From NCBI RefSeq assembly GCF_030160015.1, contig NZ_BSNN01000001.1, positions 1-64,000 of the forward strand: DNA of 64,000 bases, written 5' to 3'. This stretch comes from Amylibacter marinus (GTDB taxonomy: Bacteria > Pseudomonadota > Alphaproteobacteria > Rhodobacterales > Rhodobacteraceae). Under the pieces are notes generated by a model, which worked only from the letters and a program-made list of their open reading frames with translations, was not told where the DNA came from and searched no databases. The translations under genes and the position numbers were made by a program. This document shows, in pieces, positions 54,352 through 63,240 of the stretch. The stretch's first letter is position 1; each line of letters starts with the position of its first letter.

Positions 54352-55733
54352 GCACCGTTTCGGCAAAACGACATGCTCGGTTTCTAACCGGGTCGACCAT
54401 GGGCCATGTTGTGCGTATGACCACGGCTGGCATGATTGGGCTAACGTTTATGTTCCTGATCGAGGCGATCACCCTGTTTTGGGTGTCGAGGCTAGAGGAC
54501 GAGGTTCTGATGGCGGCCATGGGCTTTGCGTGGACGGTACAGTTTTTCACCATCAGCATTGGTGTGGCCTTTATGATCGGCGCTAGCGCATTGGTTGCGC
54601 GTTCAATGGGGCAAGAAGATTGGCAAACCGCGCGGCGTCAGGCCACCGCAGCGACCGTGATCAGCGTGGCCGTTTTGACGGTGGCTATGATCCTGCTGTT
54701 GTTGTTTCGCCACGAGATTTTGGCCAGCGTTGGGGCTAGGGGGCAGGTGCTAGAGGTTTCGGCAGCATTTCTGCTGATTTCCGTTCCCAGCTTGCCATTT
54801 ATGGTGGTGGGGATGATTGGGTCTGCCATTTTACGCGCCGAGGGCGATGCTATTCGATCAACCATTGGGACAATCTCGGCTGGTTTGGCGGCGATGATTT
54901 TGGATCCGTTTTTCATCTTTGGCTTAGATATGGGGATTCATGGTGCCGCGCTGGGCATTTCGTCCTCTCGCATTATATCGGTGATCTTGACGTTATATTT
55001 TGTCATCAGGGTTAAGGATCTGATGGCGTGGTTCAGCTGGACAGATATTAAATTCTATGCGCGACCCTTTATGGTTATTGCGGTGCCAACATTGCTGACG
55101 CAGTTGGCCTCTCCTGTTGGGAATTTCATTGCGACGCACGAAATTTCCGAGTTCGGGGATGCGGCGATTGCCGGCTGGGCGGTAATGGGGCGCATTACGG
55201 TTGTGGCCTTTGGGGGGGTTTTTGCCCTTTCTGGGGCGATTGGGGGAATTGTAGGGCAAAATTTTGGCGCATTACAATTTGATCGGGTTCGTGACGCCTA
55301 TCGCGATAGCCTAATTTTTTCAACGGTTTATGTGTTGGGTGTTTGGGCAATTCTAGCTTTGCTAACGCCGTGGATTATTGGGATATTTTCTCTAAGTGGC
55401 GAGGCCGCCGAGGTGGTCGCGGCATTTAATTACATCGCCGCAGGGGGATTTGTCTTTGCTGGTGCACTTTATGTTTCTAATGCCTGCTTTAATAATTTGG
55501 GCCGGCCTATTTATTCCACTGGGTTTAATTGGATAAAGGATGGCGCATTGATGTACCCCTTGTGCCTTGCGGGTGCGTATTATGGTGGTGCATCTGGTGT
55601 GGTTTATGGGCAAGCGCTGGCATGGGTCTTGGCGGGGCTGGTTGCCGCGGTCTTTGGTTGGCGATTTATTTCAAAGGTCGAGGACCGCACACGTAAATCC
55701 CGCGCCAAGGGCGGCATGCGTGCCTCTGCTTGA
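54348..55733 (+). CDS. MATE-family efflux transporter
   Basis: A 461-residue multidrug/toxin extrusion-type antiporter with 12 hydrophobic segments in two homologous halves (about 15-230 and 240-450). First half shows IGASALVARSMGQEDWQTARRQ (MATE hallmark region), second half GGIVGQNFGALQFDRVRDAYRDS near residue 300. It is co-translated with the MFS gene. Cation-coupled drug or metabolite export is inferred from family; substrate unknown. Confidence 0.88.
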   Translation: MSTVSAKRHARFLTGSTMGHVVRMTTAGMIGLTFMFLIEAITLFWVSRLEDEVLMAAMGFAWTVQFFTISIGVAFMIGASALVARSMGQEDWQTARRQATAATVISVAVLTVAMILLLLFRHEILASVGARGQVLEVSAAFLLISVPSLPFMVVGMIGSAILRAEGDAIRSTIGTISAGLAAMILDPFFIFGLDMGIHGAALGISSSRIISVILTLYFVIRVKDLMAWFSWTDIKFYARPFMVIAVPTLLTQLASPVGNFIATHEISEFGDAAIAGWAVMGRITVVAFGGVFALSGAIGGIVGQNFGALQFDRVRDAYRDSLIFSTVYVLGVWAILALLTPWIIGIFSLSGEAAEVVAAFNYIAAGGFVFAGALYVSNACFNNLGRPIYSTGFNWIKDGALMYPLCLAGAYYGGASGVVYGQALAWVLAGLVAAVFGWRFISKVEDRTRKSRAKGGMRASA

Positions 55734-55782
55734 CCGCAGTGCGAAATCGGCTTATCGCCAAGCAAAGATTGAGGATGTGAAC

Positions 55783-56667
55783 ATGCCAACATTTACAGCG
55801 CTTACAACACTTACGGGGCTGACCGCAGGAGAGGCCCTAGGTGCAGATATTGAAAATATTATTCCTGAACCAACCGGCGTGGGGGTGTTTGAAATAGAAG
55901 ATGGCTCTGGCCTTTGGGAAGTGGGTGCATATTTTACCGAAAAACCGGATGAGGTTGCCCTAGACCTATTGGCCGCATTGCACGGCGCCAAACCCTTTGC
56001 TGTATCTGAATTGCCAGAAACCGACTGGGTTGCCCATGTAAAACGCGAGTTAACTCCCGTTCGCGCCGGGCGATTTTTCGTTTACGGATCCCATGATGCG
56101 GATCAGGTACCATTGGATACAACTCCGTTGTTAATTGAGGCTGCAATGGCCTTTGGTACGGGGCATCATGGCACCACCGAGGGCTGTTTAACTGCTCTTG
56201 ATAGGCTTGCGAGCACGGGATTTATTGGCAAGCATGTGATCGATGTTGGTTGTGGCACGGCCGTCTTGGCGATGGCCGCGGCCAAGTTATGGCCTGGCAC
56301 TGTGCTGGCCAGCGATATAGACGAGGTGGCCACTGATGTGGCGCACGCCAATGTAAAGTGCAATGATTTGGACAGGCGGGTTGATGTGGTGACCTGTGCA
56401 GGGTTTGACCACCCTGATCTGCGGGCCAAGGCACCCTTTGATTTGATCTTGGCCAATATCCTAAAAGGGCCGTTGTTGGATTTGGCCCCAGATATGGAGC
56501 GCTTTGGTGCTGAAGGCGCTCATGTGATTTTATCGGGTATTCTGAACCCCCAGGCAGAGGATGTTATTGAAACCTATGGTTTTCACGGATTCGATCTGTT
56601 GAATCACAGCCAGATTGGCGAATGGAGCACATTGCATATGCAAAAGCGGAATCGCACAGCTACTTGA
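55783..56667 (+). CDS. prmA: Ribosomal protein L11 methyltransferase
   Basis: Methylates ribosomal protein L11 using SAM. The 294-residue protein has an N-terminal substrate domain (about 1-95, with GVGVFEIEDGSGLWEVG) and a SAM-binding domain: AFGTGHHGTTEGCL near 125, VIDVGCGTAVLAMAAA near 153, and LILANILKGPL near 222. ATG at 55783 is preferred because GAGGATG lies upstream and the conserved start MPTFTALTTL follows; the frame continues upstream into the MATE gene without support. Confidence 0.94.
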   Translation: MPTFTALTTLTGLTAGEALGADIENIIPEPTGVGVFEIEDGSGLWEVGAYFTEKPDEVALDLLAALHGAKPFAVSELPETDWVAHVKRELTPVRAGRFFVYGSHDADQVPLDTTPLLIEAAMAFGTGHHGTTEGCLTALDRLASTGFIGKHVIDVGCGTAVLAMAAAKLWPGTVLASDIDEVATDVAHANVKCNDLDRRVDVVTCAGFDHPDLRAKAPFDLILANILKGPLLDLAPDMERFGAEGAHVILSGILNPQAEDVIETYGFHGFDLLNHSQIGEWSTLHMQKRNRTAT

Positions 56668-56698
56668 TCTAAGGGCTGAAATGGCGTTTATTTAACCT

Positions 56699-57112
56699 AT
56701 GTCAAACAGCAGAGATGATTTTCATAAACGATTGGCCAAGTTGGAAAAGGCCCCAACCGTAAAGGTGCGCGCGCGCACAGACGGGCGTATGGGGATTTAT
56801 GATAACGAAGAAGAAGAGCGGCGCAAGCGCGCCAAATTTCCGTGGCGGCGGCTGTTTGTTACATTGATCATTGCATGGTTGGGGCTGATTGCAGTGAAGA
56901 CATATGTGGTCAATGACATGGGCGAGGCGGCCTATCAGGCACGCCTAGCGGAACTGCGCGCGGGTGATCAAATGCAACAGATCGCGGCGATAGCAATTGC
57001 CCGAGGGCCAATTATGATGGCCATGGAAGGGGCATTCTTTGCCAAAGGTGATGGCAGGGAGGCTGAAATAGAAAATGCCCCAGAGGAACCCTCTGAGGCA
57101 TCAGGTAGCTAA
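56699..57112 (+). CDS. Hypothetical single-pass membrane protein
   Basis: A 137-residue protein with a charged N-terminal cytoplasmic part (about 1-50, rich in K, R and E), one membrane segment (about 55-72, RLFVTLIIAWLGLIAVKTYV) and an extracytoplasmic tail. No known domain is recognised. It lies 31 bases after prmA on the same strand and is probably co-transcribed. The 3' end of the coding region contains an inverted repeat (57076-57100). Confidence 0.7.
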   Translation: MSNSRDDFHKRLAKLEKAPTVKVRARTDGRMGIYDNEEEERRKRAKFPWRRLFVTLIIAWLGLIAVKTYVVNDMGEAAYQARLAELRAGDQMQQIAAIAIARGPIMMAMEGAFFAKGDGREAEIENAPEEPSEASGS

Positions 57113-57123
57113 AGCTGTTGAAT

Positions 57124-57327
57124 TTACTTTTGAAACATCATTTCGATATCAGCGCGTGATAGGCCAATATCCTCCAACTCGCGCGCAGACAATTTGCGCA
57201 GCACGCGTTTGGTTTGATAGGCGCTTTGCCAAGCGTGAAATGATGCCACGGTGGCTTCGATTTTATTCACAACCTTTAAGGTGCTGATTGCTCCGAAGGT
57301 TCTATTGGATTTTGTAAGCGTCGCCAT
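57124..57327 (-). CDS. DUF1127 small protein
   Basis: A 67-residue protein with the C-terminal DUF1127 signature RVLRKLSARELEDIGLSRADIEM. Start at 57327 is chosen because AAAGGA lies just upstream. In Rhodobacter relatives, small DUF1127 proteins are stress-linked and at least one binds RNA; function here is inferred. It is convergent with the preceding hypothetical gene and divergent from ruvC. Confidence 0.82.
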   Translation of the reverse strand: MATLTKSNRTFGAISTLKVVNKIEATVASFHAWQSAYQTKRVLRKLSARELEDIGLSRADIEMMFQK

Positions 57328-57441
57328 GAGTCCATTCCTTTCATGAGCAGTGTTATTCCATAAGGCCCATTTAGGCACGTACCCCCAACCTGACCAGTAC
57401 TGTTTTTGCATGCCTGAGATGCGATTTTTGCATTGCGATAA

Positions 57442-57464
57442 AAGCGACCTAGAAGAGGTCGCTT
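57442..57464. repeat. Perfect inverted repeat between DUF1127 and ruvC
   Basis: AAGCGACCT (57442-57450) and AGGTCGCTT (57456-57464), nine-base arms and a five-base loop AGAAG. On the minus strand it is followed by TTATC, a weak terminator-like end. No gene is known to read into it, so it may be an RNA hairpin or operator. Confidence 0.5.
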
Positions 57465-57494
57465 CCGTATCATTGAAATTGCGTCTTGGCTGAT

Positions 57495-57509
57495 GTTCTT
57501 GTTTCGTGC
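57495..57509 (+). promoter_or_regulatory. Possible LexA (SOS) box before ruvC
   Basis: GTTC (57495-57498), seven bases, then GTGC (57506-57509), one mismatch from the alphaproteobacterial consensus GTTC-N7-GTTC. It lies about 40 bases before the ruvC start. RuvAB genes are LexA-controlled in many bacteria; site is inferred. Confidence 0.4.
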
Positions 57510-57546
57510 TAGTGTGCGGTCAAAAGAAAAACAGGGCGGTAATGAT

Positions 57547-58059
57547 ATGCGGGTGCTTGGATTGGATCCTGGGTTGGTTAACATGGGCTGGGGTGTCTTG
57601 GATGTGGTGGGATCGCGAATCACGCATGTGGCAAATGGAACATGTCACTCGGGCACAGGTGATCTGGCGCAGCGCCTCCTACAGCTGCACAGCGAACTAA
57701 CCGAGGTGATCAAACGTCATGTGCCCGATACCGCCGCAGTGGAAAAAACATTCGTAAATAAAGATGGTGTTGGCACGCTGAAGCTGGGCCAGGCCCGCGC
57801 CATATGCATGCTGGTACCCGCTCAGGCAGGGATCCAGGTGGCTGAATACGCCCCAAATTCGGTAAAGAAGGTGGTGGTTGGTGTTGGTCACGCCGACAAA
57901 AAGCAGGTAGAGCACATGGTTCGGATGCAGGTGCCGAAGGTAAAATTTCATGGCCAAGATGCCGTGGATGCATTGGCTATTGCGCTGTGCCACGCACACC
58001 ATGCCCAATTCTCAGGGAAATTAGATGCGGCATTGGCCCGCGCGGGGGTGGCAAGATGA
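57547..58059 (+). CDS. ruvC: Crossover junction endodeoxyribonuclease RuvC
   Basis: Holliday-junction resolvase, 170 residues, RNase H-like fold. Catalytic D7 in [13 protein letters not shown], and a downstream acidic pair in [13 protein letters not shown] and [22 protein letters not shown] at 57547 is chosen over 57493 because the conserved start MRVLGLDPG follows it. Its stop overlaps the ruvA start (ATGA). First gene of ruvCAB. Confidence 0.96.
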   Translation: MRVLGLDPGLVNMGWGVLDVVGSRITHVANGTCHSGTGDLAQRLLQLHSELTEVIKRHVPDTAAVEKTFVNKDGVGTLKLGQARAICMLVPAQAGIQVAEYAPNSVKKVVVGVGHADKKQVEHMVRMQVPKVKFHGQDAVDALAIALCHAHHAQFSGKLDAALARAGVAR

Positions 58060-58730
58060 TCGGTAAAATCACTGGACGGGTAGATTACCGCGGTACAGAC
58101 CATGTTTTGGTGGATGTGCAGGGGGTTGGGTATTTGGTGTTCTGCTCTGATCGCACGCTCGCACGCCTGCCGGCGCGTGGCGGTGTGGTCGCGCTCTATA
58201 CAGATTTATTGGTGCGCGAGGATAATTTACAGCTGTTTGGTTTTCTGACCTTGGCGGATAAGGAATGGCACAAACTCTTGACTACGGTTCAAGGTGTCGG
58301 TGCCAAGGCGGCGCTGGCAATTGCCGGTGTTTTGGGGGCCGAGGGCATATCCCGGGCAATTTCTCTTGGGGATGTTGCGGCCATTAAATCGGCCCCTGGG
58401 GTTGGCCCTAAAATTGCGCAGCGCGTTGTGACCGAGCTGAAGGATAAGGCACCAAAAATCATGGCCATGGGGGCCGGCGGCGCAGAAGAGGCATTGGTGG
58501 ATCAGGACGTGGTGATCGATGTGGTCACACCGGTTGCGCCTGAGACATCGACACCTGTGGTAAATGTGACGGCAGGCGCACAGGCCGATGCGCTATCTGC
58601 GCTCGTGAATCTTGGGTATGCACAGGGCGATGCCGCTGCTGCTGTGGCACAGGCACAGGGTGAACACCCCGAGGCCGGTTCTGGTGCATTGATAAAGGCG
58701 GCGCTGAAATTGCTCGCACCCAGCAATTGA
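58056..58730 (+). CDS. ruvA: Holliday junction helicase subunit RuvA
   Basis: Tetrameric junction-binding subunit that loads RuvB, 224 residues. N-terminal OB domain (about 1-62; [13 protein letters not shown]), two helix-hairpin-helix motifs ([14 protein letters not shown], then [13 protein letters not shown]) and a C-terminal RuvB-contacting domain (about 165-224), joined by a Pro/Thr-rich linker longer than usual. ATGA overlap with ruvC. Confidence 0.95.
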   Translation: MIGKITGRVDYRGTDHVLVDVQGVGYLVFCSDRTLARLPARGGVVALYTDLLVREDNLQLFGFLTLADKEWHKLLTTVQGVGAKAALAIAGVLGAEGISRAISLGDVAAIKSAPGVGPKIAQRVVTELKDKAPKIMAMGAGGAEEALVDQDVVIDVVTPVAPETSTPVVNVTAGAQADALSALVNLGYAQGDAAAAVAQAQGEHPEAGSGALIKAALKLLAPSN

Positions 58731-58755
58731 TCTGTCTCTGTGCATAAGGTAGGCC

Positions 58756-59796
58756 ATGGCTATGAATGAACCTGATCCATCCCTGCGCCCTCAGCCAATG
58801 CCCGAGGATCTTGACCGCGCTCTGCGCCCCCAGGGTCTCGAGGAATTTACCGGCCAAGCGGCGGCGCGCGCCAATCTTTCGGTGTTTATCGAAAGCGCCC
58901 GAAGACGTGGCCAAGCTATGGATCACACCTTGTTTTATGGCCCGCCCGGCTTGGGAAAAACTACGTTGGCACAAATTATTTCCAAGGAGTTGGGGGTGAA
59001 TTTCCGCATGACCTCAGGGCCAGTTTTGGCCAAGGCAGGGGATTTGGCGGCCATCCTAACCAATCTGGAAGAGCGCGATGTATTGTTTATCGATGAAATT
59101 CACCGCCTAAATCCTGTTGTGGAAGAGGTGCTATATCCCGCGCTGGAAGATTTCGAGCTGGATTTGATGATCGGTGAAGGCCCGGCTGCGCGTTCGGTGC
59201 GTATCGACCTACAGCCCTTTACCCTGGTTGGGGCTACAACGCGCCTAGGCTTGTTGACCACCCCGTTGCGAGACCGTTTTGGCATTCCCGTTCGGCTAGA
59301 ATTCTACACCGTAGAGGAATTAAGCCGCATTGTGACACGTGGTGCGCGTTTGATGGGGGCTGAAATCGACAAGGCTGGAGCGCATGAAATTGCCCGCCGC
59401 GCCCGAGGCACCCCGCGTATCGCGGGGCGACTGTTGCGTCGAGTGGTGGATTTTGCAGTGGTGGAGGGCGATGGATCGATATCCAAGCCTGTAGCTGATG
59501 GAGCGCTAACACGCCTAGGGGTTGATGATTTAGGCCTTGATGGTGCTGATCGACGTTATCTAAGCATGTTGGCCGAGAATTTCGGCGGTGGGCCGGTTGG
59601 AGTAGAAACGATTGCGGCCGCTTTGTCCGAGGCGCGCGATGCCATTGAGGAAGTTATGGAGCCCTATCTGTTGCAACAGGGATTGATCCAGCGTACACCG
59701 CGCGGACGGGTTTTGGGGGCCAAAGCTTGGGCGCATCTGGGTCTGGCGCCGCCAAAACGTGCAGATCAAAGTGAGTTGTTTGAAGGTGATACATGA
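58756..59796 (+). CDS. ruvB: Holliday junction branch-migration ATPase RuvB
   Basis: Hexameric AAA+ motor driving branch migration. The 346-residue protein has Walker [10 protein letters not shown] (62-70), Walker [12 protein letters not shown] near residue 110, sensor I GATTRLG near 158 and the RuvB winged helix (about 260-335, [12 protein letters not shown] and QRTPRGRVL). Overlaps the next gene by four bases (ATGA). Confidence 0.97.
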   Translation: MAMNEPDPSLRPQPMPEDLDRALRPQGLEEFTGQAAARANLSVFIESARRRGQAMDHTLFYGPPGLGKTTLAQIISKELGVNFRMTSGPVLAKAGDLAAILTNLEERDVLFIDEIHRLNPVVEEVLYPALEDFELDLMIGEGPAARSVRIDLQPFTLVGATTRLGLLTTPLRDRFGIPVRLEFYTVEELSRIVTRGARLMGAEIDKAGAHEIARRARGTPRIAGRLLRRVVDFAVVEGDGSISKPVADGALTRLGVDDLGLDGADRRYLSMLAENFGGGPVGVETIAAALSEARDAIEEVMEPYLLQQGLIQRTPRGRVLGAKAWAHLGLAPPKRADQSELFEGDT

Positions 59797-60461
59797 GCGA
59801 TCAGGCATTAGGGGTTGAAGAGATAGAGGCCCTGTACACCACAGAACAGGGGTACAGGTTTGCCCGTTGGGGGCGCCCGATTGCGCCTGTAATTTTTGGT
59901 GTTGATGATCAAACGCTCTCGCATCTAAAGGCGGCAATAACCACCACTGTAGGAATTACAGGGGGCAGTATCGCAGAGACCGATCCTGAATTGGGTGCGA
60001 ATTTCATGTGGTTCTTTTGTCAGTCTTGGGACGAAATTCTAGCCGTACCTGATTTGGATCGTATGATCCCAAACCTTGGCGAAATTATACCTCAGCTAAA
60101 AGCGCGCAACGCCAACCGATATCGATCATTTGCATTTGATGCCGAGGGCGGGATCAAAATGTGCATTGTTTTGGTGCGTTTGTCGGAGGCGGATGCGGAT
60201 ATTCCAGCCCATGTTCTGGCAACGGGTGAGACCTTCCAGTGCCTAACGCTGTTTCAATCAAATGCCTTTGCTGACCACAGCCCCATTGCTGTGCTCAAGG
60301 AAAATGGCCTGTGCTTGGCCAAACCAAATTATGCCGCGTTGGTGCGTGCGGCCTATGATCCGGTGATGCCCATTGCGGCAGATGATCCCAGCCATGCTCT
60401 GCGCTTGGCGGCGCGAGCGGGGATGCTGTTTGCGGATATGCACCAAGAGGGTGCGCAATGA
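59793..60461 (+). CDS. Conserved-looking hypothetical protein in ruvB-tol operon
   Basis: A 222-residue soluble protein. No recognised motif, no signal peptide or membrane segment. It has an aromatic central block ([15 protein letters not shown]) and a helical C-terminus. The start overlaps ruvB (ATGA) and the end overlaps ybgC (ATGA), so translation is tightly coupled to both. Position between ruvB and ybgC suggests a link to the ruv-tol operon, but function is unknown; relatives exist, to my knowledge, only as uncharacterised alphaproteobacterial proteins. Confidence 0.72.
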   Translation: MSDQALGVEEIEALYTTEQGYRFARWGRPIAPVIFGVDDQTLSHLKAAITTTVGITGGSIAETDPELGANFMWFFCQSWDEILAVPDLDRMIPNLGEIIPQLKARNANRYRSFAFDAEGGIKMCIVLVRLSEADADIPAHVLATGETFQCLTLFQSNAFADHSPIAVLKENGLCLAKPNYAALVRAAYDPVMPIAADDPSHALRLAARAGMLFADMHQEGAQ

Positions 60462-60877
60462 GCGACGCGCGCGCAATCCATGAATATGTCTTGCGGGTTT
60501 TTTACGAAGACACGGATATGGCGGGGATTGTGTATTATGCCAATTATCTGAAATTCATCGAGCGCGCTCGATCCACCATGGTACGCGAGGCGGATGTTGA
60601 CCAGCGTGCATTGGCCCAATCGGGGTTGATTTTCGCGGTGCGAAAGGTCGTAGCGGATTACCACGCCTCAGCGCAGTTGGATGATCAATTGATTGTGAAA
60701 ACGCAATTGTTACAGATGTCTGGGGCAAAAATGATATTTTCTCAGAACGTATTTCGTATGGATGAGTTGTTATTTTCTGCTGAAATAACAGTGGCTTGTG
60801 TGAAATCAAGTGGGGCGCCCACGCGCATACCATCCGATATTCGGGCAAAATTACAGCAATTTGCCGCCCACGCGTAA
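60458..60877 (+). CDS. ybgC: Tol-Pal-associated acyl-CoA thioesterase
   Basis: Hot-dog thioesterase of 139 residues acting on short or long acyl-CoA; its role in the Tol-Pal operon is unclear even in model bacteria. The 4HBT-type active site is FYEDTDMAGIVYYANYLKF (about 13-31), Asp18 being the catalytic carboxylate. It begins within the preceding hypothetical gene and precedes tolQ by about 100 bases. Confidence 0.94.
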   Translation: MSDARAIHEYVLRVFYEDTDMAGIVYYANYLKFIERARSTMVREADVDQRALAQSGLIFAVRKVVADYHASAQLDDQLIVKTQLLQMSGAKMIFSQNVFRMDELLFSAEITVACVKSSGAPTRIPSDIRAKLQQFAAHA

Positions 60878-60981
60878 AAATCGCTGTAAAAACATAGTTT
60901 TTTTGCGTTTTTATCCTTATGTTAGGGGCATAACAAATGCGCCGCGTCCAAACAGCGGCCACAGGCAGAACGAGCGATATT

Positions 60982-61674
60982 ATGGAAACTGAAGCCCTTG
61001 TAGCAGCGTCAGAGATTGATTTCTCTTTGCTTGCACTATTCTTACGCGCAACCATTACGGTAAAGGTTGTGATGTTAATTTTGATTTTCGCCTCTGTATG
61101 GTCTTGGGCGATCATTATTCAAAAAACCATTAATTATCGCGCGGCGCGGCGCGATGCGGATTTGTTTGACCGCGCATTCTGGTCTGGCGAACCTTTGGAC
61201 AAGCTTTATCAGAATATTGGCAACACACCTAATGGTGCCCAAGAGAGAATTTTTACCGCTGCTATGACCGAGTGGGAACGTTCGCACCGTGGCGAGGGGC
61301 TAATCGGCGGCGCGCAGCAGCGCATCGACCGCTCAATGGATGTGGCGATATCGCGCGAGAGCGAAAAGCTGAACAATGGGTTAACCTTTCTGGCAACTGT
61401 TGGCGCGATTGCACCCTTTGTTGGATTGTTTGGTACTGTTTGGGGGATCAAGAATGCCTTTGAAGAGATTGCCATTCAGCAAAACACCAATCTGGCCGTT
61501 GTGGCACCAGGGATCGCAGAAGCTCTGGTTGCGACGGCGCTGGGGTTACTGGCGGCGATCCCTGCGGTGATCTTTTACAATAAGCTATCTGCTGATGCGG
61601 ATCGTTTAATTGGGGGGTACGACAGCTTTGCTGACGAGTTTGCCACTATAATTTCCCGCCAACTGGATCAATAG
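60982..61674 (+). CDS. tolQ: Tol-Pal system protein TolQ
   Basis: Inner-membrane stator-type component of the proton-motive-force-driven Tol motor, 230 residues. Three membrane helices (about 20-42, 130-155, 170-192) with motif FVGLFGTVWGIKNAF and ALVATALGLLAAIPAVIFYNKL. ATG at 60982 (METEALVAAS) is chosen because the conserved start lies there; the longer frame from 60937 adds a Lys/Arg-rich leader. Tol links envelope constriction to division. Confidence 0.93.
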   Translation: METEALVAASEIDFSLLALFLRATITVKVVMLILIFASVWSWAIIIQKTINYRAARRDADLFDRAFWSGEPLDKLYQNIGNTPNGAQERIFTAAMTEWERSHRGEGLIGGAQQRIDRSMDVAISRESEKLNNGLTFLATVGAIAPFVGLFGTVWGIKNAFEEIAIQQNTNLAVVAPGIAEALVATALGLLAAIPAVIFYNKLSADADRLIGGYDSFADEFATIISRQLDQ

Positions 61675-61683
61675 GAGGCCGCA

Positions 61684-62157
61684 ATGGGTGCATCTGTAAC
61701 GCCTAGAGGTGGTAGCGGGTCTAAACGGCGGCGCAGCCACGACAAGCGGCGGCCGATGGCGGAAATCAACGTAACACCCTTTGTGGATGTAATGCTGGTG
61801 TTGCTGATCATTTTCATGGTTGCGGCACCGCTACTAACGGTTGGCGTGCCAATCGAGTTGCCTAAAACGGCCGCCCAACCTCTGCCCACTGAAGAAGAGG
61901 AACCGTTAACCGTTGTGATCGGTTCCGAGGGGCAAATTCTATTGCAAAACACCGAAATAGAACGCGATTCATTGGTCAGTAAATTGCGTGCAGTTGCTGC
62001 AGAGCGCAGCTCGAGCAAGATTTTCCTGCGCGCGGATTCTGGTGTAGAGTATGGGCAAGTCATGCAGGTGATGGGCGCCTTAAACAACGGTGGGTTTAAC
62101 AACATCGGTTTGGTTACGGATGGTGGTGGGCCCACATTGGACGGGGCGGATCAATAG
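61684..62157 (+). CDS. tolR: Tol-Pal system protein TolR
   Basis: ExbD-family partner of TolQ, 157 residues. One membrane anchor (about 33-53) carrying the channel Asp in FVDVMLVLLIIFMV, then a periplasmic domain. N-terminal basic region (about 10-30). Nine bases after tolQ. Confidence 0.94.
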   Translation: MGASVTPRGGSGSKRRRSHDKRRPMAEINVTPFVDVMLVLLIIFMVAAPLLTVGVPIELPKTAAQPLPTEEEEPLTVVIGSEGQILLQNTEIERDSLVSKLRAVAAERSSSKIFLRADSGVEYGQVMQVMGALNNGGFNNIGLVTDGGGPTLDGADQ

Positions 62158-62163
62158 CGCGCG

Positions 62164-63240
62164 ATGGATACTGGGCTTAAAATTTCGGCGTCAATACATG
62201 GGGCGATGATTGTTGCGGCGATTTTTGGCGTACCTTGGTTTGATGGCAAGGCCGAGGCAACCCTAAAGGTATCAGAGGTGAGCCTGATTACATCTGATGA
62301 ATTTGCGGCACTTCAGGCGGGCGTTATCGCGCCCGATGAACCTGCCCCAGCCCCAGAGCCAAAACCCGAGCCTGTCGTCGTGCCTCAACCGGATCCAGAA
62401 CCCCTTCCTGAGCCTATTGGCGAGGTCGACGAGACCCCAGATGCGCCAGTGAATAACATAGCGCAAACAGGGCAGGACGCGCCCGAAAACTCAAGCGATG
62501 CCGCACCAAAACCCGCCGAGACCATTTCTGATCAGGTGGTCGAGGCACCGGATGAGCCTGTTATCCCCGATACAGAGGTTGCGGTGGCAACAACACCTAC
62601 GCCGGTGGAAAAACCCGCCGAAGCGAAGCCCGAAGAACCGGATAAGCCAGCGGCCCCGAAAGAGACGACCACAGAAATTGTAACCGAGGCTGAGGAAAGC
62701 ATCAGCGCGTTGGCACCTGCGCGTAGCAGCAGGCCAGAGGGGCGCCCCAAAAATTTGCGCCCTATCGAGCCAACAAAACCGGAGCCAGAACCAGTTCCCG
62801 CACCGGAACCGGATCCTGTGGATCTGGCAAAAGAGATCGAAGATCAAATCGCCAAGGATATCGCCGCTGCGATCGCGCAGGCAGATGCCGAGGCGCCCTC
62901 AAGCACCCCTGCGGCGGTAGAAGGCCCACCGCTAAGCGGATCTGAAAAATCTGGTTTGGTGTTTTCGATACAGCAATGCTGGAACGTGCCCGTTGGCCTA
63001 AAGAATGATGGCGATAACGTGGTAACAATGAAAATCAATCTGAACCGCGAGGGCCGCTTGGAAGGTGAGCCAACGCGCGTTTCCCCGCAAAGCGGATCAG
63101 CGGCGGGCATTCTACAGGCCTATGAAGCGGCGCGGCGGGCTTTGATCCGCTGTCAGCCCTACAATCTGCCTGACGAAAAATATGAAACATGGCGCGAGAT
63201 AGAAATCGTGTTTAACCCTAGAAATATGGTGTTGAGATGA
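62164..63240 (+). CDS. tolA: Tol-Pal system protein TolA (TonB-like)
   Basis: Inner-membrane protein that spans the periplasm to TolB/Pal; 358 residues. N-terminal anchor (about 8-25), long Pro/Glu/Ala-rich arm (about 50-250) and a C-terminal globular domain (about 262-358) with CWNVPVG and [15 protein letters not shown], a TonB/TolA-type fold. The arm is more Pro- and Glu-rich and less helical than Escherichia coli TolA, typical of alphaproteobacteria. Stop overlaps tolB (ATGA). Confidence 0.88.
   Translation: MDTGLKISASIHGAMIVAAIFGVPWFDGKAEATLKVSEVSLITSDEFAALQAGVIAPDEPAPAPEPKPEPVVVPQPDPEPLPEPIGEVDETPDAPVNNIAQTGQDAPENSSDAAPKPAETISDQVVEAPDEPVIPDTEVAVATTPTPVEKPAEAKPEEPDKPAAPKETTTEIVTEAEESISALAPARSSRPEGRPKNLRPIEPTKPEPEPVPAPEPDPVDLAKEIEDQIAKDIAAAIAQADAEAPSSTPAAVEGPPLSGSEKSGLVFSIQQCWNVPVGLKNDGDNVVTMKINLNREGRLEGEPTRVSPQSGSAAGILQAYEAARRALIRCQPYNLPDEKYETWREIEIVFNPRNMVLR

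Noticed and set aside
57076-57100. Inverted repeat at the end of the hypothetical membrane gene as a terminator
   Set aside because: It lies within the coding sequence, has a mismatch and is not followed by a T tract.
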